Assembly: GCA_914767715.1 (NCBI GenBank)
Contig: OU612071.1
Span: 21,509,681-21,573,680 of the forward strand
Source of the DNA: Membranipora membranacea
Lineage: Eukaryota; Bryozoa; Gymnolaemata; Cheilostomatida; Membraniporidae
Direction of reading: 5' to 3'
Length of the DNA stretch: 64,000 nt
Made by a program: the position numbers and the translations under genes. Positions within the stretch are counted from its first letter, which is position 1. The number at the start of each line of letters is the position of its first letter. Of this stretch, positions 10,500 to 23,553 are shown piece by piece. The notes under the pieces are model-generated. The model was not told the DNA's origin, made no database searches, and was given only the letters and a program-made list of their open reading frames with translations.

Positions 10500-13400
10500 G
10501 ATATAATCAGAAATCTAAATGAATTTCTTGAGAACTTGATTATCAATAATTACAGCATTTACTTTTCATAAGCAGATACTATCTATTGGCCTTTTTCAAA
10601 AACAGTAAGTTTTAAAGTATCCTCAGAACGTGCACAAATAATGAAAACAAAAGCTACAAGAACACAGCTTATTCATAGCACTTTAGAAAAAGTTTCAATT
10701 CCACATCGAAAACCACATCGCATGTAGTAGTTTTGACACATGGGTCCAACTTGGAGTTATGCTTTCACAGCTCTATTATGCAATTGTAAAAGATTGGATT
10801 ATAATTGCAAGGACCTGCAAAGTCAACAAACCATTGTCAATCATAATTTTTGTAGGTACAGGAAATGTGGAATAGGAAAGTGGATATATTTATGACTAAA
10901 ATTGATAGCTAAAAATAATTGAGCAAATTATATACAAATATAAAAAGGAAGGTGGAATGGTGCAGCCAATGAAGTAAAACTCCAGGAAGAACAACTGCAG
11001 TCACATGACCAATTGAGGTGTGTGCAGTTGGTTCAGAGTTGTCCTCTCAAAAACACACTAAATTGGAAACATAACTCCGTGATAGCCCAAGTTATTTTGT
11101 AGCAATTAGGGGTGGGTTACACTGAATACACTGACTCACTAGAAAATAACCGCAATTCTGTGAATATGCTTGGTGATGAGGCTTGATGGCCATGGTGTTG
11201 ACACCAAATATTCTCATAACTGATGGTTTATTTCACTAAACTGAGACATGGAACTATAGAGAAGATGCTCATTGACAGTTGAGGTGCCATCCTTTGCAGA
11301 TATACAATGCTTAAACCTCAAAAATAATGCAGAGAAAAGTCATTAAAATGTTAATTTTTCACTCTATAAATCCTGGAATCTCTATGCAGAACCCATAATT
11401 GACCAATCTAAAAACATGTTGCCATGGGCTATATTGCAAAGAACATATACCTTGCAGGTAAATACATTGAACATTCACATTTTGATTGTAAAATGATGAA
11501 AAACTCATTAAAATAAGCATATACAAGCAAGATATGCTGAGGAATGTGTCATCTGACTCTAAATCATATGGAATGTTGGGCAGGCAGTTGAAGGTATGAG
11601 TCCTGTTATCCTTCATAACCATGTTTCATCATAAACAATTACTCCTAGTGATTGCAATTTCATTTTTTACTGATCACTCTCTAATTTCAAGTGACCATTA
11701 TTTATGCATGCACATCATTTTTCAATTTTTCGGAATTAGCCAATCAGCAGCCAGCTTAACTATGAGTTGTTCTTCCTGGAGGTTTAGTTCATTGGTGCAG
11801 CACATGTGTGATATACTAAATACGAGTATTGATGAGACTCAGATACTATCATGCTTCAGAAAATTTCCTAAAGCCTATGACAGATGTAATAATAAAAATA
11901 ATACATATATAAATAATGACATTCAGACGACGGGATGCTGCCGTAGCGGACAGACATAACATCACACATATGGATGGCTATCGGTGCAACCAGCACTTCC
12001 ACCTCTTATCAACATGACAACGATGACTAGAAACGCATATATCACAACCCTGACAAAAACAGATGGCTAACTGTGCCTTGACTGCGCCGGCAGCTTGGCC
12101 ATCATTGAGCGCGTTAGCCAGACACACAACCACATCGTTCAACTCTGGCTTCCGAGAGCAGGCTTAAAGAGCTTCCGCCGCCCAACCAATCCAAGCGCTA
12201 AAAAACAATCGACTGCCAAACAGAAAATCTTCAGGCAAATCAAACTAGAACATTAAACCAGCTAGATGTCGCAATCGAGCTATCTCCAATTAACCCTTCT
12301 CCTCAGCATTGACCAGCGGCTGACCTGCATGGCTGGAACATCTGGCCCATCAAACAAGGAATCCTCACCTTTCCATTTGTTCCAGTATTCATTTCAAAGC
12401 AATACACCAAGGTCAAGTAATATAAATTTCTACATGCTCAAGGACTACCCTTTGGCAGCTTGAAAAAAATCAATTCTATGCCGACACCGTGAAAAAGATG
12501 CCATAACTTATTCATTTTCCAAAAGATGCCAAAGTGGTAATGCCAATAATATTCATGTTTATTCACAATAAAGTGATGATGATATTTTTAATGGCGTAGG
12601 TTAAATCATGGAACTTCAGTTGATTTTCCCTAAACTCTCTTTTACCTATCCACATTCATCAATTTGCAGTGGTGCCTAATCTATGTTTATTCACAAATTA
12701 GATGCAGTAATTTTCATCGGCAATAGTTGTTCGCAGTTACAGTAGACAATTAAGCCCTTAATTACAGAATCATACAATTTAAAATCTTGAAGAATCGATA
12801 ATGCGTCAGACAGCCAAATTTTTGTGATAATCCAAATAAATCTGAATGATAAACATAACTGAGCTAAAAATAATGCAAACAGATTGTACCTTCTGAAGTT
12901 CATGAATACTCCAAAAACATAAGCCTCATTTAATTTCGGCAAAGTTGTCAATACACAGTGTTGAGAGGAGTGTATTTCATCGAAGGAAATTTGCCATTAC
13001 ACAACTGGAGCAGGTCTTATGTTTGATAATACCTACATTGCCATGCCAGAATCAGATTTGGTGCTTCTCTTAATCATCATGTATCTACTCCCACAATTAG
13101 TTGCTATTTTTGCTGGATGAACATAAATAAACCAAACTTACCTTGGTACATAATTATACTCCATATCTAGTGACAATTGCCTCGATCAATATTGAAACAA
13201 ACTGTCCGACAATGTTTGTGGGTTTCCCTTGTACCAACAATTATTCACCATACATAGCTTAATTGGTCTTGACAATTACCCACACAGCTTTCTAAGGTAC
13301 CTGTCCATGACTTGCAGGTCAATGGTGATCATTTTTTGTCCCTGATAAGAGAGCAAACAGCAATACAATATTTTGAGCGTAGTGCAGCTACTCTAAAAAG

Positions 13401-14440
13401 AAGTTAAGAGCAGGTGACCTTCAGCATCTATTCAAGCACCACCCATGATGTTCAGATTTTTAGAGGAAAATAACTCCACTGATTGCTGATAAGGTGATAA
13501 TCCTACAACTACACACTTGTCAAACCTTGATAATACTAAGCCCTCTGTCAATAGGCAAGCAAGCGTGAGGATACACAATCGTAAAGGCTTTCAAATCATG
13601 TGTTAGTATTGCATGGGCAAGATTTCCTGACGATATAGGAAATTTTCCGGTGGCGTTGAAATCTAATTTTACCTGACAATGCATAGCTTCTTTGCAGAGA
13701 GATTTTTCATTTGATTCATTGCCAGCCGTTCTTACCGCCAACCAGTTATGATGTTTCACAAATATATGGCAACTGTCCTATTCTGGGAGAGGATAATTTT
13801 AATTATAGTGATAAATGCTCTGATACCTGGCATATCAACACCACCATTTGGTCTTCTTTAGATACAAAATACAGTGGTGCGCGTACCCCTGCACAACACA
13901 CAGGACTTCAGCTCGAAACCATGATTCAAGCGCTGTTTCGAGGCACCACTATAGTACAACCTCCTCATGGCTGGCCCCAGCAGCATGAAGCCGCCCCTGT
14001 GTGTTGATGAGCATGTCAATTAATCTCATCGATCCCTCAGAACATTTTGTAAGTTTCGGTGGTTTGACATAATTGGTGTGTTTACGCTGATGCGCAACCA
14101 GGGAGGCTGCCAACTCTTCATTGTTTCAGTGCAACAATGTTCGCCCCATCACTCTCATGCTCATACACTAAGCCAAACTAGTGGACGGAGGTTTGCTTTC
14201 CATCAACTCATCGGCGCAAAGTCGCTATCGTCAAGGCACCCGCCCCCGTGCCATAGTTCACTACTCAAATTCACCACATTGAGCATAGTACAATGTCGCA
14301 TCTACAGCAGCAAACAGGAGAATTTTCTATACCAACATCAGACACAATAACAACATCCAATACACTCAACCTCGACTCGAGGACACACAATTAATAGCCA
14401 GTCCACACAATTAAATTAAAATCAAAATTCTATTCTTACT
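10500..14440. other. No gene seen
   Basis: Nearly 4 kb with only short open frames. Part of it (about 11940-12260) is richer in GC and has a minus-strand Cys-rich stretch near 12000-12110 that is too short to classify. Confidence 0.5.
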
Positions 14441-14443
14441 ACC

Positions 14444-14500
14444 GGTGCCACCCTAACGCTACAACTGTGACAACCGTGACAATGCAGTAAGGGTGGCGCC
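14444..14500. repeat. Small inverted repeat
   Basis: GGTGCCACCCT at 14444-14454 pairs with AGGGTGGCGCC at 14490-14500 (10 of 11 positions), leaving a 35-base loop. No further terminal structure was found, so it is listed only as a hairpin. Confidence 0.45.
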
Positions 14501-15490
14501 AACAGAGACAATGCAGAATGACACAAAATCATTCTTGCGGCGGATCAACCCTCTTTTTGCGGTAATTGAAAACTGTGTTTAAATCTTGTTTTTTTGCTTA
14601 TTGACGTCAGCAATTTTTTAATATGTCTCGGTTTATGCTATTTAAGAACATTGTTGTCAATTGAAAAATCATGATCTGTTTGGCGGCCTTCTGGTCGGCA
14701 GCCAGGCTTTGTTTGCACCTTCACTTGTAGTCAGGTCAGTTTTTTAAACATGAAAGTTTTACAGTTTTTATCATAATGTTTTCATTTATTGTACAGTAGT
14801 GATATTTATAGGGAAATAGAACTTGCCTTATTATTTGATAATGGCACAGTATAACACTTGGTTGAATTACTTGTATCATCAACTAGTTTAGTTAAATTAA
14901 TTAAATTGAGCATGCATGGCATCATTAAATAGAAAGTATAACTTGTTAAAATAAGACATGCATTGTTAAGTTTGAAATGCGTTAGATTTTAAACTTGATA
15001 AGAATTAAAAGACATGCTCTTGAGTCAGGTGTTTGATCTTGAATCAAATGATATCGCATCAAGATAAGTCAGTGTCACATAGTGAGAATCATCATACCGA
15101 GCTCGTAAGCACAGATCTCAGCAGCGGAGAGTTTATGTGAGGACTCCATGACCTGGAATCCCACAACAATTCATACACAAGTCAGAGAGATGACTTATTT
15201 TAGCTACAGCCAGTGGGCTGACTGTGATCTCCTGTCTTACTCTGCCTGCCTTTTATCCGAGGGCCAAACTTTTAATCCAATGTTTGTAATACCTTAGCAC
15301 TAACTCAGACTCACTTTGATTTTTCACACTGCAGAGATTAAACTACTTTAATTTGAGTATTAAAGGCATATCCTGCTTAGCCTTCTACCCGAGCAGTTTG
15401 CTAATCATCACTTATTATAACAAAAGGGATTAAATGCTTGCCAACTCCACAAAACAAAGTGATTGTGTTAAACCCCAGCTTACAAGCAAT
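14501..15490. other. No gene seen
   Basis: AT-rich spacer before the 3' end of the R2-like LINE remnant. No supported feature. Confidence 0.5.
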
Positions 15491-15494
15491 AGGA

Positions 15495-16600
15495 TTACTT
15501 AGCTTTTGTCTTCACACAGTGTTGTTGCCAAATCCATGCAGATGCACTTTCTGCCTCATGTACTATGCTTTTTGTGGCTTGTTTGAGTTCTCTGCCTGAC
15601 AGCCCAACTCTAGTCAGACATTTGGTAACTGATCTGGCCATGAATCCACGGCAGCCAACTTCCACTGCGAATGATTCGCAATTCCAACCTTTGTCTTGGC
15701 ATTGTGTCACTAGATCTTCGTATCTTGTCAGTTTTGTCTGATGCGCATTTGAGAGATTATCTTCCCAAGGCACCAACAATTCCATCAGTATTAGTGTGTT
15801 TTCTTTGTCAGACCAGACAATTAAGTCTGGTCTTTGGTTCGTGATCACAATATGCTGTGGCATGCTGAGCTGCTCTGTGAGGTCACATCTCACCTGCCAT
15901 TCTCCGCTGTTCATCAATCCCTTTTTGCGCAAAATCATTTCGCGCGCTTCACCACCAGCATTAGCATATTCACACTTCTCCTTGACATATTTACACAACA
16001 CTTTCAGGACTTAATTATGCCTATAGGTGTATCTTTCCAGGCTCTGCAGGCAATTCGACAGTATATGTCGAAGTGTGCGCTTGGCCGAGCACTCGGCGCA
16101 TTTCGCGTTCTCGGTCAAATTCCAGCGTTCCAGGTTCGCCGGGGTCGGTAGTTGATCATTACCTGCACCAACCAGAAAGCTGATCCTTTGGGGCTCCATT
16201 GACCACATTTCTGTCAATTTGAGCTGACGCTTCTCAACAAGTCCACCTGCCTTGTTGGGCTTGGCCTACAGCTTGTGTCTGGCGGCACTCCTCTTCCATC
16301 TTGCGCACCTCATCAACTACCATCTCCCGTCTAACCTTTGGGCTTTCCTTTGAGAACCACCGGTTTGCTTCCCAGCCGATGCCATGACGTGCAGTTGTCA
16401 CAGCACCCACAATATCGCTAATCTCCAGTCGAGATTTTGCATCTCTGACAGTCTCTGTGACAGACCATTTTTTACCGGTGTCAAGTGTTTGAGCACGTTC
16501 CCTTATCACCTGGTCTGGTGACTCGTTCAACATCATATCCAGTGTCTCTTTTGATGTTTTGTACTCTTCCTGTGACTGGTGGTTAGAAGAAAGGACTTAA
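15495..16600 (-). mobile_element. R2-like LINE, 5'-truncated 3' half with zinc knuckle and endonuclease region
   Basis: On the minus strand the coding remnant begins near 16600, shifts frame once near 16240 (between GRWTC and VEKRQLKL) and has one in-frame TAA at 16011-16013, after which the same frame continues to 15495. A CX2CX7HX4C knuckle is encoded at 16100-16050 (CAECSAKRTLRHILSNC). Downstream are RPDLIVW (about 15811-15835) and LMELLVPWEDN (about 15753-15787), spaced as expected for a PD-(D/E)XK type restriction-like endonuclease. A C-terminal knuckle followed by such an endonuclease is the layout of R2/NeSL-type LINEs. The palm domain is absent, so this is a truncated dead copy; no target sequence was recognised at its 3' end. 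Confidence 0.72.
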
Positions 16601-17503
16601 CAATGTATTCAGACCATGTCAATGACGAATTTCTAGTGTATGTGAGTATTGGTATAACTATATAGAGTGTAATTATCTAAGTAGATGGTATTTATTTTTG
16701 TTGTTCAAGCAGGGAGAATTCTTCCTGGTTCAAGTAACATCTTCATGTGGGTTTGTCCAAGGAGAAAACCACTTTTTTACTCCTTGCTCCTTGGTTTGTC
16801 TATTTTTTTCTTCTTCTACAAACTATTTGCACCACAAAGAAGGAGGCTTAATACTAATAAGTTTTCTGTTGTGATTAACTAGTTATCTGCTTTTTGTTGC
16901 TGCTTATAACAAAATTGTACTGGTGGTGTAGATTCCAGGATAGGCCTGAGAGCTAAGTGAAGAAGGTCAGTGTTGACTGTGCTGCAGTGTTTCCAAAATT
17001 ATATTGGCGTTGGGCAAGGACTCTTCTACTCCTTGGCTCCAGTACCTCAATACCCAGCTTGAATTGTGTACAGTGAACTATTCATGTTTGAAGCCTAAAT
17101 AACTCTGGTACGCTGCCTGTGTAACAAATTAGACCATATAGATGTGTGACTGGTTTTGAAGTTTCTGTCTGAATGTTGTTGGATCCTGGTTTAATTTGGC
17201 GGCAATGTCATTTATTACCTGAGTATTTCAGCCGGACACATTCCCTCTTGTCTCCTAAAATCTTTGACTTATATTTAAGTAGAATTGGGCTGTCTCCAGT
17301 TTGTGTTACCCTTTGTTTGTCAACAGATTCAGAGTCAATAAACAAGTAAGACGGAAGATGATGAATAGCCGGTATCGAGGGGTCCACTGACTGTGTAAAG
17401 ATGGAGAAGGCAGGCCATGAAGAACCACTCATGTCAATGAACTCAATATCAAAGGTTACTGTGGCAGTCTTTGGTAAATTGTCTATTCACATTGTAATAT
17501 CCG
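16601..17503. other. No gene seen
   Basis: Spacer between the R2-like remnant and the foldback element. Short open frames at 16685-16882 and 17208-17432 have no supporting features. Confidence 0.5.
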
Positions 17504-18872
17504 TTAAGGTAATGTCAAAGACCGATCCGAATATCAACATATCATATACCGTTGGAAAGCTGCCGAGCTACTGAAGATGAATACCTGAACAAAAACTTGA
17601 TTCAATAACGTTGTGTCATTTTAGGGAGGAAATGAGGCAGAAAACGCTGTTTTTGTCAAAGCAGATGGAGAAGTCAAATTAAATGCAAGAAATTTCAAAC
17701 CAGGTGGAATGCATACTTAGAGATTGCGTTCATCGTAAAATTTAATTTTCTTTGATATATGACTAGTTTAAACTGACTTTTTACGTCACGCCATACAATG
17801 CATTTATTTTTGTGAAGCCATGAAAATATGTGAAATTTTAATCATTAATTCAGAACAGATCATAGGCTCGAAAGAAAATTAATTATGATTTTCTCTTAGA
17901 GTACACTTCAAATGGCATACCTATTAACTTTCAACAAATTAGCCTGCATATTGCTAAAACAGTAGACTCTCGAATACAGCTAATATGTTTTGCAACTTTT
18001 GCATAACATCAAATGTGCTGTTCAAATGACCATCATTGTGGTCAAACAAAGTTTTTTTGAAAGTTCTCTCATACGAAACCGCTTTCATTTGCCATGGTGC
18101 ACACAGGAAATGCCAAAAGATTTTTTCCCTGCATCTTCATTTTTCTTGAATTTAACGCAAAAGAATGCCAAAAAACAGCTATTTATTGGGACTTTTGAGG
18201 TGCTTTTGGCCATTCTTTTGCGTTAAATTCAAGAAAAATGAAGATGCAATGAAAAAATCTGTTGGCATTTCCTGCGTGCACCATGGGTAATAAAAGCGGC
18301 TTCGTATGTGAGAGCTTTCAAAAAAACTTTGTTTGGCCACAATAATGGTCATTTGGACAGCACATGTGACATTATGTAAAAGTTGCGAAAAATATCAGGT
18401 GTATTCGAGAGTATACTGTTTTCGCTATATGGAAGCTAATTTGTTGAAAGTCAATATGTCTGACATTTGAAGTGTACTCTAAGGGAAAATCATAATTCAT
18501 TTTGTTTCGAGCCTATGATCTGTTCCTAATTAATGATTGAAATTTCACATATTTTCACGCCTTCACCAAAAAAAATGCGTATGGCGTGACGTAAAAAGTC
18601 ATTTTAGACTAGTCACATATCAAAGAAAATGAAATTTTACTATGAACTCAATCTCTAAGTATACATTCCACCTGTTTTGAAATTTCTTGCAATTAATTTG
18701 ACTCCCCCCATCTGCTTTGAAAAAAACAGCGTTTTCTGCCTCATTTCCTCCCTTTAATGAAACAACGTCATCGAATCAAGTTTTTGTTCAGGTATTCATT
18801 TTCAGTAGCTCGGCAGCTTTCCAACGGTATATGATATGTTGATATTCGGATCGGTCTTTGACATTACCTTAA
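17504..18872. mobile_element. 1.37 kb foldback element with TTAA ends
   Basis: Two arms, 17504-18170 and 18207-18872, are inverted copies of each other with scattered mismatches and small indels; the spacer is about 36 bp. The outer ends read TTAAGGTAATGTCAAAGACC on the left and its reverse complement on the right. TTAA at both ends would fit a TTAA target duplication (piggyBac type), although the next bases do not resemble the usual piggyBac termini. The arms encode nothing convincing. A non-autonomous foldback transposon is the simplest reading. Confidence 0.8.
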
Positions 18873-21800
18873 CTCAGTATCCATATGAGATTTACAAAAT
18901 TGAGCTTCATAGTTGGTCACGCTCATTTCTATACCTAGAAATAACGTAAATCCACATAACATATATAACAGTTTAGTTATCTAGACTGCTCACGAAAACA
19001 TGTTGGGCTTGTATTATTCAAGCAAGAGTGATTAAATCATTAGTAGGAGTTCTTTGCAGGGTTTATGATCAAGTAATTTCATGGCTCTCTCAACAACAAC
19101 CCATGACCTATCACATTTTCAATTATTATAATATAGGAACAGTGTGCACTGATATCTAGGGTATGGGCAATGAACCCAGAGACATAACCGCCAATTTCGA
19201 GTTTTAAATGAGATCTTCTGACTAATGCCGCATTGAGTGTCTCTTATAAAATCTAATCTTACTCAAATAACTGTGTGATCATATAGTGAAAAGTGTAGAG
19301 GATGGGATTTACATAAGAAACTTCGTCCTTTTTTGACGTTTAGATTTAAAACTTGCAAGTTGAAAGATAACGCATGCATACCGGTACTTCAGATTATTCT
19401 AGAACAAGTTTGATCCAATTGCCTGCATTCACAGTGTAGTTAAGGTCAGATCTGGGCCTTTTTTTTGCGACATATAGACTTCAATGGAGATTAACCCACC
19501 TGCGATAACTTGACCAGTTGTTGTCCGATTTGGACATTTGAGCTATCATTTAAAAGGTTTTTTTATGGGTCATTGTACATTTTGTCTTTCATGAGGGTTG
19601 ACCCAAAATGTTTATCACTTTTGGGGGAAAAAGGGTATTTTTAGGGTAAAAAAACATGCCTTTAACCCACCTGATTTAATTTCTTTCCTGTTGAACTTAT
19701 CACTATGGATGTTTCTCAGATGGTAGAAAACATATTTATCTTTTGTACATTTTTAATCTTATGCCATTTGATATAATATTAAAGGGGTGAGAGGCTTTCA
19801 TAGGTGAGTAACATCCATTTTTCATGATAAATTTTCTAGCCATTATTTGGGCAATGATAATTTATATTGTAGCACGCCTGCCTATCGAATGCGTTATATG
19901 CTGTGATTGAAGCGGTGTGTTAATTCATGGTCCATTGAGCACTTGTTGATGATCCTTGATCACGCTTGCAGAGCATGCTAGATGCAGCTAGTAACTGCTT
20001 ATTTTGCAAGACTGTCCAGTGGTGATAATCGTTCTACAGTATTTAGGCCGGCTGCTCAGGGAAGAACTTAAATTGCTCCAGCAATCACTGATACTGGATA
20101 GGGAAGTTGCTATAAATTGAGAACAATTGTACTCTGACTTGCTGACATAGATTGAATCGGATTTTACGAACTAGGAAGTATGTATGTTTTGTATGGGATG
20201 GCTCTTCTTACTAAATACAGTACACCGCCGGGCAATCATATCGAGTCTCATGATGATATCAGATCAGCGGAGGATGTACCAATTGCAGGGTAGGTACAAT
20301 GACAAACTGAATCAAATGTTAGGACAGTCGAATCGCAGGCCTACTATTAAATTGTATTTTAATATAGAAGTTTCCTCAATTAAACATTTATTGATAGTCA
20401 TCATTTTTTTACGTGAGCATCGACACCATATAATATGATGTATCCAACTGATAAGTGAAGCTGTTGCTGCCAGATCGCAATTCCGCATGTATGTAGAGAA
20501 CAAACATAAACCGGTTCAGATCCTTGGAACGGAGCCTGTCTTTTTCACAGTGACAGTGCCACTCATAAGCTCTAAATACAAAGTTGCTAAAAGGATGCTT
20601 ATCTATTTTATGAGCCTTAACAAATCAATTTGTTTTCTTTTTACCGGTATGAACTTGTAGCGGTAGTGTCCATCTTGTTGTTGTTAAGGGCATTGACATC
20701 TCCCGGGCATCCATGCTATGATGAACATATCGTTGCTCTCTTCATGGTTAGTTACATTTTCTCGCTTTTTTTTCCATTTTTAAATGTTTTGATGTTGGGT
20801 ATTTCATATATCTTTAGGCTGAGGACATGAGGCTCGGAAGAACTTCTGGCGCAGCTGCAATCACTTAAGATTTCTGATACACTCGGCCTTGCATATGAGG
20901 GTATTTAATCAAACTACAAAGCAGAGAACTTCTGTAGAGGTATTTTCTCCTGCAACTTATCTTTTCACATTTGAAATTGGTCTCCATTATAGGAATATTT
21001 TGATTTAACTTGTAACACAGTTCTCTGGATTTTATAGAGAGTCCAGGTTAATGGGAACATTGTAATTCTGGTAATTTTAGAAAAAGTGGCATTGGCTGAA
21101 TACTGTTTACCACTCCTTTCCAATTTAACTATTGTGATCACCTACATCTGTTGGATGCAGATAGCGGTGTTCTATCCAGATTTCAACTTGATCCCTGCTG
21201 TACATTGATGTTGTTTACTCTTCTGGAGAAATTGGCTTTGCGTCTGAATATTTCAGAAACCATTTATGAGAATTTGTTTTTGTTTCTATCAGCAATTGAA
21301 AAACTTTATTTACATTTCATGAAGCCCTGACACCATTCGTAAATAAGTATTGGTTATCGTCTGCGGGAGGAAAAATCATCAGGCATTTGTTTTTTGTGAT
21401 CAAAGTCATCTACGATCTGGTGCTTGTTAATTGGATCTAACATGACATAGATAAACCTCTGTAAAATCCCAACTAAAGCACCCTTATCAGTAATTTGTGG
21501 ACAGAGGAACTCAAAAAAATTTAATCCAGTTTCCGTTGTACTATGAAAAAAAGCCACGGAGCTATATCTGTCTCAGAGAAGAGAAAATCACAATTATTTT
21601 TGAATGATATACACAAATAAAAGAGCCCTCAGGTCTATTACTGTTAATTAGGGGAGAGTTTGTTGGCATCCTTTGATCGTTTTCCAATAACAGTTTGGCT
21701 ATTGCAGTTCAACAGGAATCATGCTGAGATAATATAGTAAATATTTGACTTTCTTTTCATGGTGGTTGCGCAAGTTAATAATACCTCTCTGTCAAATAGA

Positions 21801-22580
21801 CACACTATCTATTTTTTTTTTTGCAGCTACTAAGATTATAAGAAGTTAGGGCTGGGTATTATTTAACTTTGGGTGCTTCACTTACTATCGTTAAGATTTA
21901 TAAATAACTTGACAGACCGCTGGGGAGATTTCTATCATGTTGAAAGCGAGAGGACACGCACACGAAAACTGTGTGTAGTCCAATGGTCAATGCCCATGAG
22001 AATTTTTTCTGCATATCTTTTGAATGAACTGGTGAGGTAATTCATTGTATGATGTTGTTTTTTATAGATTGAGATTTTAGTGGACATCTTATATGACTGG
22101 ACCTATTGCGTTTTGAAAAAACAGTACTGTGCAAGAGCCAAGATCGATTACTCTATCGCCTAAACAAAGCCTTTACAGTGCTTCCCGATGAATGACTTCA
22201 TCTCAAGATGCTGCTCGAACGACTCCCTATGCCTGGCTCTGTTATTTTGCAAGTTGCCGTACTTTTGTTGCATAAAAGACACTTCTTCAAGGGATTAGGC
22301 TGTGTTTTCTTTGCTCGATGTTAGCTGTCTTACAAAACTTGTTCAATGAAAATATGAAAATGGTTTTGCAACTTATTATATTACCATGACTTCCTTATTG
22401 TAGATACTGCCAGTTATTGAGCTAAACTTTCTCTTGAAGTATATATATATATATATATATAGTTTTTTATCCATATTCACTATTCTATTTTCTCCATATT
22501 CAGCAAATAAATCTTAGTATTATAGAGTCAGACAACGATATTCTCGAGTTTTGATTCAGATTTAGTTTTGTCATGTTAAC
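18873..22580. other. No gene seen; MITE end and TA microsatellite
   Basis: About 3.7 kb without a supported gene. The left end of the CTAGAACAAG MITE family (see 31490-31612) is present at 19399-19430. A (TA)n run of about 24 bases lies at 22438-22461. Confidence 0.5.
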
Positions 22581-22675
22581 TCTAGAACAAGATTAATCCA
22601 ATTGTCTGCATTCCTGTTGCTCCCTTCCACTGGTAACGCCAGTGGATTGGGATCGACTTGGAAGACTGGGTAGGA
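22581..22675 (+). mobile_element. CTAGAACAAG MITE, right end lost
   Basis: Starts CTAGAACAAGATTAATCCAA and continues through a central CACTGGTAACGCCAGTG palindrome into the right half, then diverges before the right terminal repeat. It is related to the complete copy at 31490-31612. A further internal fragment is at 23171-23256. Confidence 0.55.
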
Positions 22676-22867
22676 AGACTGTTTGATTTTGTTTTGTCCG
22701 ATCGAAGATTGGTATCTTAGTTAAATGGTCACTGCTTGCTCGTAGTATCCTCAGAGACTATAGATAATAGTCTCTGGTATCATACCACAGTTTGCCAGAC
22801 AAATGCAAACATTTTTCAATGTCACTGCTCACAAAATATTTCATAGCGTAAGCTTCATATCATAGTT

Positions 22868-22898
22868 GCAGAGACTATAGATATATCTATAGTCTCTG
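22868..22898. repeat. Perfect palindrome CAGAGACTATAGAT...
   Basis: CAGAGACTATAGATATATCT and onward forms a perfect self-complementary 30-base sequence. A related imperfect hairpin (AGAGACTATAGATAATAGTC) lies about 110 bases upstream near 22753-22780. They may be the two ends of a small degenerate element. Confidence 0.5.
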
Positions 22899-23035
22899 AT
22901 AGTTATTCATCGCTATTCATCGCTCTAACCATAACCACATCTATTCATAGCACTCACAAGGCCCTAACCACAAGTACTTGTATGGAGATCATCACTTGGA
23001 AGGTATGCTGTGTATTTGCTCATATGATAGTGTGT

Positions 23036-23105
23036 CAAGTTTAGCGCAGTGGTATGGCTATGGCTTAGAATGCAGAAGGTCCTGGGTTCGACTCCCAGGT
23101 AGGGA
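23036..23105 (+). repeat. tRNA-derived SINE-like head
   Basis: The A box TAGCGCAGTGG (23042-23052) and the T arm CTGGGTTCGACTCCCAG (23082-23098, perfect stem around a B box) have tRNA spacing. The acceptor stem does not pair, so it is a tRNA-derived SINE or tRNA relic, not a working tRNA gene. Confidence 0.6.
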
Positions 23106-23518
23106 AGGGATTTTTGTGTTTGAGGTAAAAGCTTCAAAACTTCTCAACTTGGACAACAATCTGACCTTAACTACACTGTGTTCCTGTTGCTCCCTTCCAC
23201 TGGTCACGTCGCAGGCAAAGGGATCAAGAATTAACTACCAATCCAGTGGGATTGTCTTGATAAATGCTCTTGCCAACTGATTGTACCTTTGTACCGTTAC
23301 AATAGACACACTCTTGCCATCTTGCCAGGACTTCTCCTACAGAAGATTAGGCTGCCCCTAAAGAGGGACACAAGGTGCCCTAATCCTCATACTGAAAATG
23401 TCATACATCCTAGAAAAACTAGAATGCATCCTAGAGATGAGGCCATAGAGGACCTCCTAATCATAAGTGTGCAGCGAGCTGCCAAAACTGAACTGGCACT
23501 TATCGGCCATTAGCAGTG

Positions 23519-23553
23519 ACACTTTGATCTTAGCCAATAGGCCGAGAAGCGAT
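23519..23553 (-). ncRNA. U2 snRNA 5'-end fragment
   Basis: The minus strand reads ATCGCTTCTCGGCCTATTGG then CTAAGATCAAAGTGT. This is the nearly invariant first 35 nucleotides of U2 snRNA, with about one or two differences from known animal U2. The similarity stops there, so the rest of the gene is missing. The fragment begins exactly at the 3' end of the upstream LINE (on the minus strand), which makes it the apparent target site of that element. Confidence 0.8.

Noticed and set aside
11990-12120. Minus-strand Cys-rich stretch (AICFCQGCDICVSSH)
   Set aside because: Slightly recalls B-box zinc fingers, but spacing does not fit and the frame is short and isolated.
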